Below are positions 34,410 to 43,454 of a stretch of 64,000 nucleotides of DNA, piece by piece. Positions within the stretch are counted from its first letter, which is position 1, and each line of letters opens with the position of its first letter. Under the pieces are notes generated by a model. That model did no database searches, was not told the origin of the DNA, and was given only the letters and a program-made list of their open reading frames with translations. The stretch is from Dysgonomonas sp. UBA7710 (GTDB lineage: Bacteria > Bacteroidota > Bacteroidia > Bacteroidales > Dysgonomonadaceae), in assembly GCF_002482385.1 (NCBI RefSeq), contig NZ_DLFW01000048.1:1-64000 (forward strand), read 5' to 3'. Made by a program: the position numbers and the translations under genes.

Positions 34410-36734
34410 ATGAAAAGACGTGTCACTCTGATAATAGTATTCACCATTGCTGCATCTTCCTTATACCCACAGAAAAAACAGCCTGTCGATTGGGTTGATC
34501 CTTTCATAGGGACAACGAATTTCGGTACTACCAATCCCGGGGCGGTTGTGCCTAATGGAATGATGTCGGTTGTGCCTTTCAATGTAATGGGAAGTAAAGA
34601 CAATACATTCGATAAAGACGCACGCTGGTGGTCGACTCCATATGAATATAACAATGTTTTTTTTACCGGTTACTCACATGTAAATCTGAGCGGGGTAGGT
34701 TGTCCGGACTTGGGGTCATTATTGATAATGCCAACAATGGGGGAGTTGGACGTGGATTATCATCATTATGGTAGCCGCTATATCCGGGAGAAAGCTACTC
34801 CGGGATATTATTCCAACAGGTTGACGAAATATGATATTCTAACAGAAGTTACATCTACAACCCGTGCCGGCGTACACCGTTATACATTTCCAAAAGGACG
34901 GGCGAATATATTGTTCAATCTGGGTCAGGGGCTGACCAATGAATCAGGAGCTTTTGTCCGTTTCAATGGGAGTAATGAAGTAGAAGGAATGAAAATGTTG
35001 GGTACATTCTGCTATAATTCGCGAGCTGTTTTTCCTGTCTATTTTGTGATGCGTATTGCAAAAAATCCTTCTCAAAGCGGACTATGGAAGAAACAACGTC
35101 TGATGGAAGGAGTTAAAGCCCAATGGGACCCCGATCATGGAAAGTACAAAATATATGAGGGATACCAGAAAGATATTGCAGGAGATGATGTCGGTGCATG
35201 GTTTAGTTTCGATTTACCGGAAGAAGAACAAATAGAAGTACAAATAGGTGTTTCATTTGTCAGTATAGAGAATGCCCGGCTTAATCTTGATAAGGAGACT
35301 AAAGATAAAAATTTTGATACCATATATGCCGAAGCCAAAGAGAAATGGAATAATGATTTGTCACGTATTCTGATTGAAGGCGGGACAGATGAACAAAAGA
35401 CAGTTTTCTACACAGCCCTTTATCATACGTTGATACATCCGAATGTATTAAACGATGTGAATGGAGAATATCCCGCTATGGAGGGAAATAAGATTTTGAA
35501 GACTGATAATATCCGTTATACGGTTTTCTCTCTTTGGGATACCTACCGTAACTTGCACCAACTGATGACTCTTGTCTGGCCTGACCGCCAGATGGACATG
35601 GTACGGTCTATGATAGATATGTACAAAGAATGGGGTTGGATGCCTAAATGGGAACTATACGGACGTGAGACCTGGACGATGGAAGGGGACCCTTCAATTC
35701 CTGTTATCACAGACACATGGCTGAAAGGATTACGTGATTTTGAAATTGAAACGGCTTATAAAGCCTTTTATAAATCGGCAACTATGGCAGGTATATCTTA
35801 TTCAACCGATACAATACGAAAAGGAGGGGCATTACCTGACTCTTACTATGCATCCTCAAAAGGTGATTTTAATCGTATGCGGCCTGATAATAGTGATTAT
35901 ATGCGGTTGGGATATGTACCTCTAAGAAGTGAGTTTGATAATTCGGTTTCTCATGCTCTGGAATATTATATAGCTGATTATTCGCTGTCCCGTTTGGCAG
36001 AAGCTTTGGGCAAAAAGGAAGATGCTACCCTTTTCAAACAACGTTCTTTAGGCTACAAGAACTATTACTCATCCGAATACGGAACTTTCCGCCCTAAGCT
36101 TGTGGATGGGACTTTCTTATCTCCTTTTAATCCGAATCAGGGTATGAATTTTGAAGAGAATCCGGGCTTTCATGAAGGAAGCGCATGGAATTATACTTTT
36201 TATGTACCGCATGATGTGGAAGGGCTTGCAAAACTTATGGGTGGAAAAAAGAAGTTTATAGATAAGCTTGAAATGGTTTTTGATAAAGATTATTATGATC
36301 CTGCTAATGAGCCGGACATCGCATACCCTTATCTTTTCAGTTATTTTAAAGGAGAGGAGTGGCGTACACAGCGTCATGTGCGTCGCCTGTTAGATAAACA
36401 CTATACCATTAAGCCTGACGGAATTCCGGGAAATGACGATGCCGGTACCATGTCTGCGTGGGCGGTGTTTAATATGATGGGTTTTTACCCGGACTGTCCA
36501 GGAGAGCCTTCTTATACACTGACGAGTCCTGTGTTTGACCGGATAACAATAAAGCTTGACGAACGCTACTGGAAGCAGAAAGAACTGGTTATAGAATCGA
36601 ATCGCAATAATGAGTCAGGTATATATATAAAGAATATAACTGTAGGAGGGAAGCCATTTAGAAGTTACCGTATATCTCATCAGGAACTCATAAATGCAGG
36701 GAGAATTACTCTTAATCTGAAGCAAGAAAAATAA
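34410..36734 (+). CDS. GH92 alpha-mannosidase (periplasmic)
   Basis: This 774-residue exo-alpha-mannosidase has a cleavable signal peptide (about 1-20) and the full GH92 layout: N-terminal beta-sandwich (VDWVDPFIGTTNFGTTNPGAVVPNGM), then a catalytic alpha/alpha barrel with FSLWDTYRNLHQLMTL, WELYGRETWTMEGDPSIPV, GFHEGSAWNYTFYVPHDVEGL and GNDDAGTMSAWAVFNMMGFYP. GH92 enzymes are calcium-dependent and invert. The sub-linkage (alpha-1,2, 1,3 or 1,6) cannot be settled by eye, but the His-Glu pair in HEGSAW differs from the Thr-Glu of the next gene, suggesting different specificities. It follows GH130 by eight bases. Confidence 0.95.
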   Translation: MKRRVTLIIVFTIAASSLYPQKKQPVDWVDPFIGTTNFGTTNPGAVVPNGMMSVVPFNVMGSKDNTFDKDARWWSTPYEYNNVFFTGYSHVNLSGVGCPDLGSLLIMPTMGELDVDYHHYGSRYIREKATPGYYSNRLTKYDILTEVTSTTRAGVHRYTFPKGRANILFNLGQGLTNESGAFVRFNGSNEVEGMKMLGTFCYNSRAVFPVYFVMRIAKNPSQSGLWKKQRLMEGVKAQWDPDHGKYKIYEGYQKDIAGDDVGAWFSFDLPEEEQIEVQIGVSFVSIENARLNLDKETKDKNFDTIYAEAKEKWNNDLSRILIEGGTDEQKTVFYTALYHTLIHPNVLNDVNGEYPAMEGNKILKTDNIRYTVFSLWDTYRNLHQLMTLVWPDRQMDMVRSMIDMYKEWGWMPKWELYGRETWTMEGDPSIPVITDTWLKGLRDFEIETAYKAFYKSATMAGISYSTDTIRKGGALPDSYYASSKGDFNRMRPDNSDYMRLGYVPLRSEFDNSVSHALEYYIADYSLSRLAEALGKKEDATLFKQRSLGYKNYYSSEYGTFRPKLVDGTFLSPFNPNQGMNFEENPGFHEGSAWNYTFYVPHDVEGLAKLMGGKKKFIDKLEMVFDKDYYDPANEPDIAYPYLFSYFKGEEWRTQRHVRRLLDKHYTIKPDGIPGNDDAGTMSAWAVFNMMGFYPDCPGEPSYTLTSPVFDRITIKLDERYWKQKELVIESNRNNESGIYIKNITVGGKPFRSYRISHQELINAGRITLNLKQEK

Positions 36735-36757
36735 ATATAAAAAAATCAGATCAGAAA

Positions 36758-39019
36758 ATGAAAGGAAATCATATTCAAATAAAGAAGCTTGGAGTATTAG
36801 GCTATGTATTGTTTGGTTTGGCTGTGCTTGCCTCTTCCTGTAAAAATATGGATCAACATGTTGAAGAAAATGATTTTGCAAAATATGTTGATCAACGTAT
36901 TGGCACCGGTGGGCACGGCCATGTTTTTATGGGGGCGAATGTCCCTTTCGGATTGGTACAACTAGGACCGACAAGTATCCCCCAAACATGGGACTGGACA
37001 TCCGGTTATCACATATCCGATACAACGGTTATCGGATTCAGCCATTTGCATCTGAGTGGTACCGGTATAGGAGACCTGAGTGATATTGTACTGATGCCTG
37101 CAACAGGTACTGTAAACCATAGCCGTGGCACACAAGATAGTTATGATACGGGGATGTGGTCTTACTTCAGTCATGCTAATGAACATTTTGCTCCCGGTTA
37201 TTACGCCACATTCCTCGACCGTTACAATGTAAATGTAGAACTGACAGCAACTCAAAGAGTGGGATTCCACAAATATACTTTTGAAGAGGAAACCAACGAT
37301 GCCCGTATTGTCATAGATGTGGAAAACGGTACCTGCTGGGATAGCCCGGTAGAAGGAACCCTGACCGTATTAAACAATAGCACCGTTGCCGGATACCGGT
37401 ATTCGAAAGGTTGGGCCAACGATCAGCGAATATACTTTGTTGTGGAATTTTCCCGTCCTTTTAATAAATTCCAACTCTATGATAAAAATATACCGAAAGA
37501 AGATAAGTCATTTACATCGAAGCAAGTATATGGGGAAGCTTTTTATGGAAATATAGGTATAGAACCGCTTTATATTAAAGTGGCTTTATCTCCTGTAAGT
37601 ATCGAAAATGCAATGCTGAATATGAAGGCTGAACTTCCTGCATGGGATTTCGATCAAGTAAAACAAAATGCTTACAATGCCTGGAATGAGGAATTGTCGA
37701 AAATAAAAATAAAAACCGGAGACGAGAATGTAAAGAAGATATTTTATACCGGACTTTACCATACAATGATTGCTCCGTCAGTTTTTAATGATGTGAACGG
37801 AGATTACCGGGGAGCTGATGGACAATCTCATTCGGATGACGGATTTACTAATTATACTACCTTTTCATTGTGGGATACTTATCGTGCTGCACATCCGTTG
37901 ATGACAATAATCCATCCCGAGAAAGTTCCTGATATGGTAAATACGATGCTGCATATATATAAACAACAGGGCAAGCTCCCGGTTTGGCATCTGATGGGGT
38001 GCGAAACGAACTGTATGGTTGGCAATCCAGCTATTCCGGTTGTCGCAGATGCCATACTGAAGGGTTTTACCGGTTTTGATTATGATCTGGCATATGACGC
38101 AATGAAAATATCAGCCACACTGGATGAACGGGGACTGGACTTATACAAAAAGTATGGTTATATCCCGTTTGATAAATACAATGAATCGGTAGCGACATGT
38201 CTCGAATATGCATTGGCAGACTGGGCTTTGGCTCAGGTGGCACAAAAAAATGATAAGAAAATGGATTACCAATACTTCAATAACAGAAGCAAAGCATATA
38301 GGTATTATTTTGATACACAAAGTCATTTTTTAAGAGGACTTTCTTCTGATGGAAAATGGCGTACTCCATTCAATCCTATCCATTCTACCCATAGGGAAGA
38401 TGACTATACCGAAGGTAACGCATGGCAGTATACATGGCTGGTGCCTCACGACATAGAGGGACTTACCGGACTATTCGGCTCTCGTGAGAATTTTCATCAG
38501 AAACTTGATTCTTTGTTTATCATCGAGGGTGATATGGGAGAAGAAGCTTCCCCGGATATCAGTGGACTTATAGGACAATATGCCCATGGTAACGAGCCCA
38601 GCCATCATGTACTTTACCTATATACAATGACGGGACAACCATGGAAAACAGCCGGTTTGGTAAGACAGGTACTTGCGGAACTTTACCATAATCAACCGGA
38701 TGGATTATCTGGGAATGAGGATGTAGGTCAAATGTCGGCTTGGTATATCTTATCGGCTCTCGGATTTTATCAGGTTGAACCTGCCGGCGGTCGTTATTAT
38801 TTCGGGTCGCCAATAGTTGATGAGGCTATATTGAATGTCGGAAAGGATAGATTGTTTACCATTGTCGCCCATAATAATTCAACAGAAAATAAATATATTC
38901 AATCTTTGAAACTTAATGGGAAGTCATATAGGTTGCCATATATTAATTTCTCCGACATATCGAATGGAGGAAAACTGGAATTTGAAATGGGCACAAAGCC
39001 TGCTGTATGGTTTGAATAA
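36758..39019 (+). CDS. GH92 alpha-mannosidase (lipoprotein)
   Basis: This 753-residue second GH92 enzyme carries a lipobox (LASSC near residue 28), so it is membrane-anchored. Landmarks are YVDQRIGTGGHGHVFMGANVPFGLVQLGP, FSHLHLSGTGIGDLSDI, FSLWDTYRAAHPLMTI, TEGNAWQYTWLVPHDIEGL and GNEDVGQMSAWYILSALGFYQVEPAGG. The Thr-Glu-Gly-Asn-Ala-Trp-Gln segment differs from the first GH92, which suggests a division of labour over alpha-1,2 and alpha-1,3 mannose branches. It lies 23 bases after the first GH92 and 31 before GH125, clearly in the same transcript. Confidence 0.95.
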   Translation: MKGNHIQIKKLGVLGYVLFGLAVLASSCKNMDQHVEENDFAKYVDQRIGTGGHGHVFMGANVPFGLVQLGPTSIPQTWDWTSGYHISDTTVIGFSHLHLSGTGIGDLSDIVLMPATGTVNHSRGTQDSYDTGMWSYFSHANEHFAPGYYATFLDRYNVNVELTATQRVGFHKYTFEEETNDARIVIDVENGTCWDSPVEGTLTVLNNSTVAGYRYSKGWANDQRIYFVVEFSRPFNKFQLYDKNIPKEDKSFTSKQVYGEAFYGNIGIEPLYIKVALSPVSIENAMLNMKAELPAWDFDQVKQNAYNAWNEELSKIKIKTGDENVKKIFYTGLYHTMIAPSVFNDVNGDYRGADGQSHSDDGFTNYTTFSLWDTYRAAHPLMTIIHPEKVPDMVNTMLHIYKQQGKLPVWHLMGCETNCMVGNPAIPVVADAILKGFTGFDYDLAYDAMKISATLDERGLDLYKKYGYIPFDKYNESVATCLEYALADWALAQVAQKNDKKMDYQYFNNRSKAYRYYFDTQSHFLRGLSSDGKWRTPFNPIHSTHREDDYTEGNAWQYTWLVPHDIEGLTGLFGSRENFHQKLDSLFIIEGDMGEEASPDISGLIGQYAHGNEPSHHVLYLYTMTGQPWKTAGLVRQVLAELYHNQPDGLSGNEDVGQMSAWYILSALGFYQVEPAGGRYYFGSPIVDEAILNVGKDRLFTIVAHNNSTENKYIQSLKLNGKSYRLPYINFSDISNGGKLEFEMGTKPAVWFE

Positions 39020-39050
39020 TAGGAAAGTTAACTATAAATAAACAGACAAG

Positions 39051-40481
39051 ATGAGCCTAAAACTATTTATATCATTTTTATTGTTTTCAACATTAGGAGC
39101 TCTTTCATTAAAGGCTCAAATTACGCCTGATTATGTTTCTCAACGGAAACCATTGGAAAAGCGGCTTTTCACATCGCAGGTGATAGAGGATGAAATAACC
39201 CTGATAACAAACTTATTAACTAATCCTAAGTTGAGATGGATGTTTGAGAACTGTTTTCCAAATACATTGGAAACTACAGTCCATTTCCGGATGACAGACG
39301 GTATACCCGACACCTTTGTGTATACAGGGGACATTCATGCTATGTGGCTACGTGATTCAGGAGCTCAGGTATGGCCTTATGTACAATTTGCCAACCGTGA
39401 TCCAAAGCTTAAACAGATGCTTGCCGGGGTTATCAACCGCCAGTTTATTTGCCTTACTATAGATCCATATGCTAATGCTTTCAATGATGGCCCGGTGAAA
39501 GACAGCCGTTGGGCAAGCGATGTAACTAACGAACCGGCAAACCCTCTTGTTTACGAACGCAAATGGGAGATAGACTCACACTGTTATCCTATCCGCTTAG
39601 CCTATGAATACTGGAAAACCACAGGAGATACTGTCGTTTTCGGTGAGACTTGGATAAGGGCGATCGAAAATGTATTGAAAACGATGAAAGAACAGCAGCG
39701 CAAAGAAAATCCGGGAGAATATTTCTTTTTACGAATGACCGATAGACAACTCGATACTAAGAACAACCGCGGTTGGGGAAACCCTGTAAGACCTGTCGGA
39801 CTGATTGCTTCATCTTTTCGTCCGTCAGACGATGCCACATCTTATGAGTTTCTTATCCCATCCAATTTTATGGCGGTAACAACATTGCGTAAAGCGGCCG
39901 ATATACTCCTGTCTGTTAACAAGAACAGCAATTTGGCGGAAGAATGTATAGCCCTGGCTGACGAGATTGAAACCGCACTAAAAAAATATGCCATATATGA
40001 ACATCCGAAATATGGGCCGATATATGCGTATGAAGTTGATGGTTTTGGAAATTATTGCCTTATGGATGATCCGAATGTTCCAAGCCTGCTGGCAATGTCC
40101 TATCTTGGCGATGTAGATATCAATGATCCTGTTTATCAGAATACCCGCCGTTTTATATGGAGTGATGACAATCCATATTTTTTCAAAGGAAGAGCTGGAG
40201 AAGGAATCGGCAGTCCACATATAGGACGATATGATATGATATGGCCTATGAGCATTATGATGAAAGCCTTCACTTCCCAGGATGATGTCGAAATTAAGAT
40301 GTGTATGGAATCTCTTCTGAATACAGATGCCGGAAAAGGATTTATACACGAATCATTTCACAAAGATGATCCTAATGAATTTACCCGCGAATGGTTCGCC
40401 TGGCAGAATACGCTTTTCGGAGAACTTGTTATAAAAATTATTAACGATGGGAAACTTGATATTCTAAACTCAATAGATTAA
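39051..40481 (+). CDS. GH125 exo-alpha-1,6-mannosidase
   Basis: This 476-residue enzyme with a signal peptide (ending near SLKAQ) matches GH125: TFVYTGDIHAMWLRDSGAQVWPYVQFA, WASDVTNEPANPLVYERKWEIDSHCYPIRLAYEYW, FRPSDDATSYEFLIPSNFMAV and RGWGNPVRPVGLIASS-type segments, then FTREWFAWQNTLFGELV at the end. Characterised relatives remove alpha-1,6-linked mannose, the bond that GH92 enzymes handle poorly, so it completes trimming of the N-glycan to Man-GlcNAc. The barrel is complete and its length normal. It is followed by a small secreted protein. Confidence 0.94.
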   Translation: MSLKLFISFLLFSTLGALSLKAQITPDYVSQRKPLEKRLFTSQVIEDEITLITNLLTNPKLRWMFENCFPNTLETTVHFRMTDGIPDTFVYTGDIHAMWLRDSGAQVWPYVQFANRDPKLKQMLAGVINRQFICLTIDPYANAFNDGPVKDSRWASDVTNEPANPLVYERKWEIDSHCYPIRLAYEYWKTTGDTVVFGETWIRAIENVLKTMKEQQRKENPGEYFFLRMTDRQLDTKNNRGWGNPVRPVGLIASSFRPSDDATSYEFLIPSNFMAVTTLRKAADILLSVNKNSNLAEECIALADEIETALKKYAIYEHPKYGPIYAYEVDGFGNYCLMDDPNVPSLLAMSYLGDVDINDPVYQNTRRFIWSDDNPYFFKGRAGEGIGSPHIGRYDMIWPMSIMMKAFTSQDDVEIKMCMESLLNTDAGKGFIHESFHKDDPNEFTREWFAWQNTLFGELVIKIINDGKLDILNSID

Positions 40482-40533
40482 TTATTTAGAGAAAATATTT
40501 TTGTACTTTTATGTCAATAATCAAGAAGAACCA

Positions 40534-40977
40534 ATGAAGAAATATATTTATAGTTTTATCGCTTTTCTGGCTTTTAGCTGTTCATCCGTTTTTGCCCAGA
40601 CCAATACAGATTCAATTAGATATATAGATCCAAGCCCATGGGATTTCAATATTTACGAAACTACTTCATTAATAAAGCTCATTGCTAACCCAGAGAAATA
40701 CGATGGCAAAATGCTTCAGGTAATAGGGTATCTGCATTTAGAATTCGAGGGCAACGCTTTATATTTACACCAAGAAGATTTCAAAAACAATATTTATAAT
40801 AATTCTTTTTGGGTAGACTTTTCAGAGAAGTTGACACAGGGTAAGAATATTATGGATTACAATGATCATTATGTATATATCATCGGTACATTCAAGATGA
40901 ACGATAGAGGTCATTTGGATTTATTCGGAGGTACTATAGAAGATATTGTTCGGTTAGAATTTGTTGGTACTCGTTAA
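40534..40977 (+). CDS. Small secreted hypothetical protein at the end of the locus
   Basis: This 147-residue protein has a signal peptide (MKKYIYSFIAFLAFSCSSVFAQ). The Cys in FSCSS could be a lipobox, but the Ala-x-Ala-like FAQ cleavage seems likelier. The mature part, SLIKLIANPEKYDGKMLQVIGYLHLEFEGNALYLHQEDF, has the strand pattern of an OB-like or nucleic-acid/sugar-binding beta fold, and I know of no function. ATG at 40534 is chosen because the frame upstream is leader sequence. It follows GH125 by 52 bases and may be co-transcribed. It is unclear whether it belongs to glycan use or to the neighbouring zinc locus. Confidence 0.7.
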   Translation: MKKYIYSFIAFLAFSCSSVFAQTNTDSIRYIDPSPWDFNIYETTSLIKLIANPEKYDGKMLQVIGYLHLEFEGNALYLHQEDFKNNIYNNSFWVDFSEKLTQGKNIMDYNDHYVYIIGTFKMNDRGHLDLFGGTIEDIVRLEFVGTR

Positions 40978-40983
40978 TACTAT

Positions 40984-41436
40984 TTATTTAATAATCTTTA
41001 CTAATTCTGCATCTTTCAATAGGTACATCAGATGATTTGGGTCATCCCGATTTATAACCAGTATACCTTTAATTTCTATATACTTATCCGTTTTAACCCG
41101 TCTTAGCTCCTTATATCCTTTTTTGACAAATATTTCCATAACCGTTTCTATACCGCCTGTCCCACAAAAAAAACACATGGAGGACGGAGACTTTGACAAA
41201 GCAAACATTTTTCCTTCCATATCGATCGGAACATAAAAACCTTTGATCGATATCTCTTTTTTATTCAAAGCTTCAATACCTGATCCAAAATGAGGGATAT
41301 CGTAATATCCATCTAATGCTTTTACATAGCTACGCTTCCAATATACGTCATTCAAAGCCTGCCAGGCTATTGGTTTCTGGGCTTTTAACAAACAAAACCA
41401 GAAAATAAAAATGACAAAGAGAATTACTTTTTTCAT
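40984..41436 (-). CDS. DUF3299-like periplasmic protein of the zinc locus
   Basis: This 150-residue exported protein (signal peptide to about residue 19) resembles DUF3299 proteins: a WQALNDVYWKR start, EISIKGFYVPIDMEGK and the cysteine motif SMCFFCGTGG near residues 85-94. In Pseudomonas a DUF3299 gene is in a Zur-controlled operon with a MacB-like ABC transporter, the same company as here. The two cysteines may bind metal. Its start overlaps the permease gene end by four bases, so the genes are translationally coupled. The function is unproven; a zinc-related envelope role is inferred. Confidence 0.75.
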   Translation of the reverse strand: MKKVILFVIFIFWFCLLKAQKPIAWQALNDVYWKRSYVKALDGYYDIPHFGSGIEALNKKEISIKGFYVPIDMEGKMFALSKSPSSMCFFCGTGGIETVMEIFVKKGYKELRRVKTDKYIEIKGILVINRDDPNHLMYLLKDAELVKIIK

Positions 41437-42689
41437 TGGCCTAATATTTTTGAGATGTTGGCATTCATTGCTTTAAGTGCCGGTATAAATGCTGCTATGA
41501 GGCCTATAACCAACGAAACGGATAATAGAGATAAGTCAGTTAAAGTTACCCACTCCAGCAGGCTATAATTAAAATTATTGTCAGTATAAGAAGATAAGGA
41601 GAACATTGCTAAACGACTGATTACGAATCCGATTATATAACCGAGAATAACAAAGCTTACTCCTTCTAAAACGATACAGCCAAACAATCTAAAGCGACTT
41701 CCTCCCATGACACGTATCAGTGCCAGCTCATATTCCCGATCTTTCAGGGAGTTCAGCAGTGAAATGAAAATACTCAGAGCGGAAATAAATATAATAAATC
41801 CGCTTATATATGTTAAAGCTTCAATGCCTATACCAAGCAATGAGTACAGACGGTTTATTTCCTGTACAGGCGATGCAGCCTGCATATTGGTCGATTTATT
41901 AATAAGGCGTGGCAAAGTTATGGTTCCCATCGGATTCTGGTATTGAATGAGCAAAGATGTTATTTCTTTTGGATTATCCGCTTGTTCATCATGTTCGTGA
42001 GTATGCCCCCCTTCTTTATTGTGCTCATGGTCACAATTGTGATGATCTCCAGACTTACTATGGTCATGATGGTGTTCATGTATTTTCCATACGCTCTCAA
42101 CATTGGTTAAGATCAACTGGTCAAGGACTGTTCCTGTTTCTTTAAAGATGCCGGTTACCGTATAAGGAGTACTTTCATGTACATGGTCCGATTCAGCAGA
42201 TAGACCGTGGACTCCTGCAAATTGACGACCTATTGCTAATCCTGTCTTTGAAGCGACTTTTGAGCCGATTGTAACGTCAAAGTCTTTTTGCCATAAGCTT
42301 CCTGTTTTTAATTGTCCTTTGTAAATATCAGGGTATGCCTTATTGGTACCGACAATACGAAACCCTTTGAAATTATCGCCAAGAGCAAGTGGAATTGCCT
42401 GTTTTATTAAAGGATTCTTGCTTAATTCTATTGCCTCATTGTAATCTATATTTCCCGTTGGGTAGTCAACATGATAAATGCCTGACAATATTAGCTGTAG
42501 GGGACTCCCCTTGGCACCCACAACAAGATCTATCCCTCCGGCATTTTTATATATCTGGTTTTCAAAAGATTCTTTTAAGAGAAAAACCAAAGAGATTATA
42601 GTGATTCCTGTTGCAAAAAGAATAATATTTAAAACCGAGGATAACGGGCGACTCTTTATTTGCTTATAATTGAATTGTATAATATTCAT
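41433..42689 (-). CDS. FtsX/MacB-type ABC permease with histidine-rich loop
   Basis: This 418-residue permease has one N-terminal membrane helix (about 20-40), a large periplasmic domain and three C-terminal helices (about 290-410), the LolC/MacB topology. Inside the periplasmic domain a stretch of about 35 residues (about 199-233) is extraordinarily rich in histidine (HEHHHDHSKSGDHH then HEHNKEGGHTHEHDE), a classic zinc-binding sequence. With the ATPase it forms a type VII ABC system, which usually moves or extracts envelope lipids or proteins and does not import ions. The operator upstream and the COG0523 neighbours tie it to zinc shortage. Confidence 0.88.
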   Translation of the reverse strand: MNIIQFNYKQIKSRPLSSVLNIILFATGITIISLVFLLKESFENQIYKNAGGIDLVVGAKGSPLQLILSGIYHVDYPTGNIDYNEAIELSKNPLIKQAIPLALGDNFKGFRIVGTNKAYPDIYKGQLKTGSLWQKDFDVTIGSKVASKTGLAIGRQFAGVHGLSAESDHVHESTPYTVTGIFKETGTVLDQLILTNVESVWKIHEHHHDHSKSGDHHNCDHEHNKEGGHTHEHDEQADNPKEITSLLIQYQNPMGTITLPRLINKSTNMQAASPVQEINRLYSLLGIGIEALTYISGFIIFISALSIFISLLNSLKDREYELALIRVMGGSRFRLFGCIVLEGVSFVILGYIIGFVISRLAMFSLSSYTDNNFNYSLLEWVTLTDLSLLSVSLVIGLIAAFIPALKAMNANISKILGQ

Positions 42690-42701
42690 TGTCTTTAATG
42701 A

Positions 42702-43337
42702 TTATAAATGGATGATCTGGGAAAAATCAGAAATAAGCCGGCTGTCATGAGTTACTATTATTAAACTGGTCCCAAGCTCTTCTGCCTTATTCTGAAGAAG
42801 TCCGACAGCTTCTTTGCAATTTTTATCATCAAGACTTGATGTAGGTTCGTCGGCAAGTATAAGAGATGGTTTATTGATTACTGCTCTGGCGATGGATAAT
42901 CGCTGTAGTTCTCCTTGGCTCATTTCGTTTGTTTTACTTTTCCGGCAGCGGCTGATATTCAAAGAATGGAACAGATTGTCCAGATAAGTCTTCTCTACTG
43001 GCAGGTTATTAAGGGATGCTGCCATCATTAAATTTTCTTCGGCTGTTAATGATTTTATAAAATGGGGAACTTGGAAAACTATTCCAATTTCCCGTCCTCT
43101 ATATCTGTCTAGTTCTTTACTTCTTAACCTAGTGATATCCGTCCCTTTTACATAAATATTTCCGCTTTTGGGGCTTATTAAACCTGCTATCAGGTGTAAT
43201 AATGTTGTCTTCCCGCAACCCGACGGGCCTGCAACAAGTAAATGGCTTCCTTTTTTACACGAAATATTTGGAAATTTGAACGTATATTCTTGATTATAAG
43301 AATACTGTATATTATCTGTAGCTAAACTCTTATCCAT
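42702..43337 (-). CDS. LolD/MacB-like ABC transporter ATPase
   Basis: This 211-residue ATPase has Walker A (GPSGCGKTTLLHLIAGL), Q-loop (IVFQVPHFI), the ABC signature in MSQGELQRLSIARAV, Walker B (LILADEPTSSLD) and the H-loop (LIIVTHDSRL). It partners the FtsX/MacB-type permease 12 bases downstream. The ATG at 43358 would lie on the -7 promoter box, so I use ATG at 43337 (MDKSLATDN). It is the first gene of the leftward operon and is transcribed from the shared control region that holds the 16-base inverted repeat. Confidence 0.92.
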   Translation of the reverse strand: MDKSLATDNIQYSYNQEYTFKFPNISCKKGSHLLVAGPSGCGKTTLLHLIAGLISPKSGNIYVKGTDITRLRSKELDRYRGREIGIVFQVPHFIKSLTAEENLMMAASLNNLPVEKTYLDNLFHSLNISRCRKSKTNEMSQGELQRLSIARAVINKPSLILADEPTSSLDDKNCKEAVGLLQNKAEELGTSLIIVTHDSRLISDFSQIIHL

Positions 43338-43355
43338 AACCAATAATATTTTCAA

Positions 43356-43363
43356 CAAAAGTA
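43356..43363 (-). promoter_or_regulatory. -7 box of the leftward ABC operon
   Basis: TACTTTTG on the minus strand fits TAnnTTTG, with a TTG 17 bases upstream inside the left operator arm. It places the start of transcription near 43350, excluding the upstream ATG at 43358. Confidence 0.55.
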
Positions 43364-43381
43364 ATTAATTTTTTAATTCGC

Positions 43382-43424
43382 AACATTGTTGCAAATGAAT
43401 TTTTATTACATTTGCAACAATGTT
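43382..43424. promoter_or_regulatory. Probable Zur operator pair (16-base inverted repeat)
   Basis: AACATTGTTGCAAATG at 43382-43397 and its exact reverse complement at 43409-43424 are separated by 11 bases. Each arm holds a smaller palindrome of the Fur-box kind (GCAACATTGTTGC at 43380-43392, with a weaker copy, GCAACAATGTTAT, on the right). The arms overlap the promoters of both divergent operons. A Fur/Zur-type gene lies 31 bases beyond, so autoregulated repression by zinc-loaded Zur is the natural reading. Confidence 0.7.
43407..43414 (+). promoter_or_regulatory. -7 box of the Fur/Zur gene
   Basis: TACATTTG at 43407-43414 fits the -7 element, with a TTG 18 bases before it in the left operator arm. 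It lies inside the right arm of the operator, as expected for a repressed promoter. Confidence 0.55.
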
Positions 43425-43454
43425 ATTTCAAGATTGATTTAAAAACATACTGAG

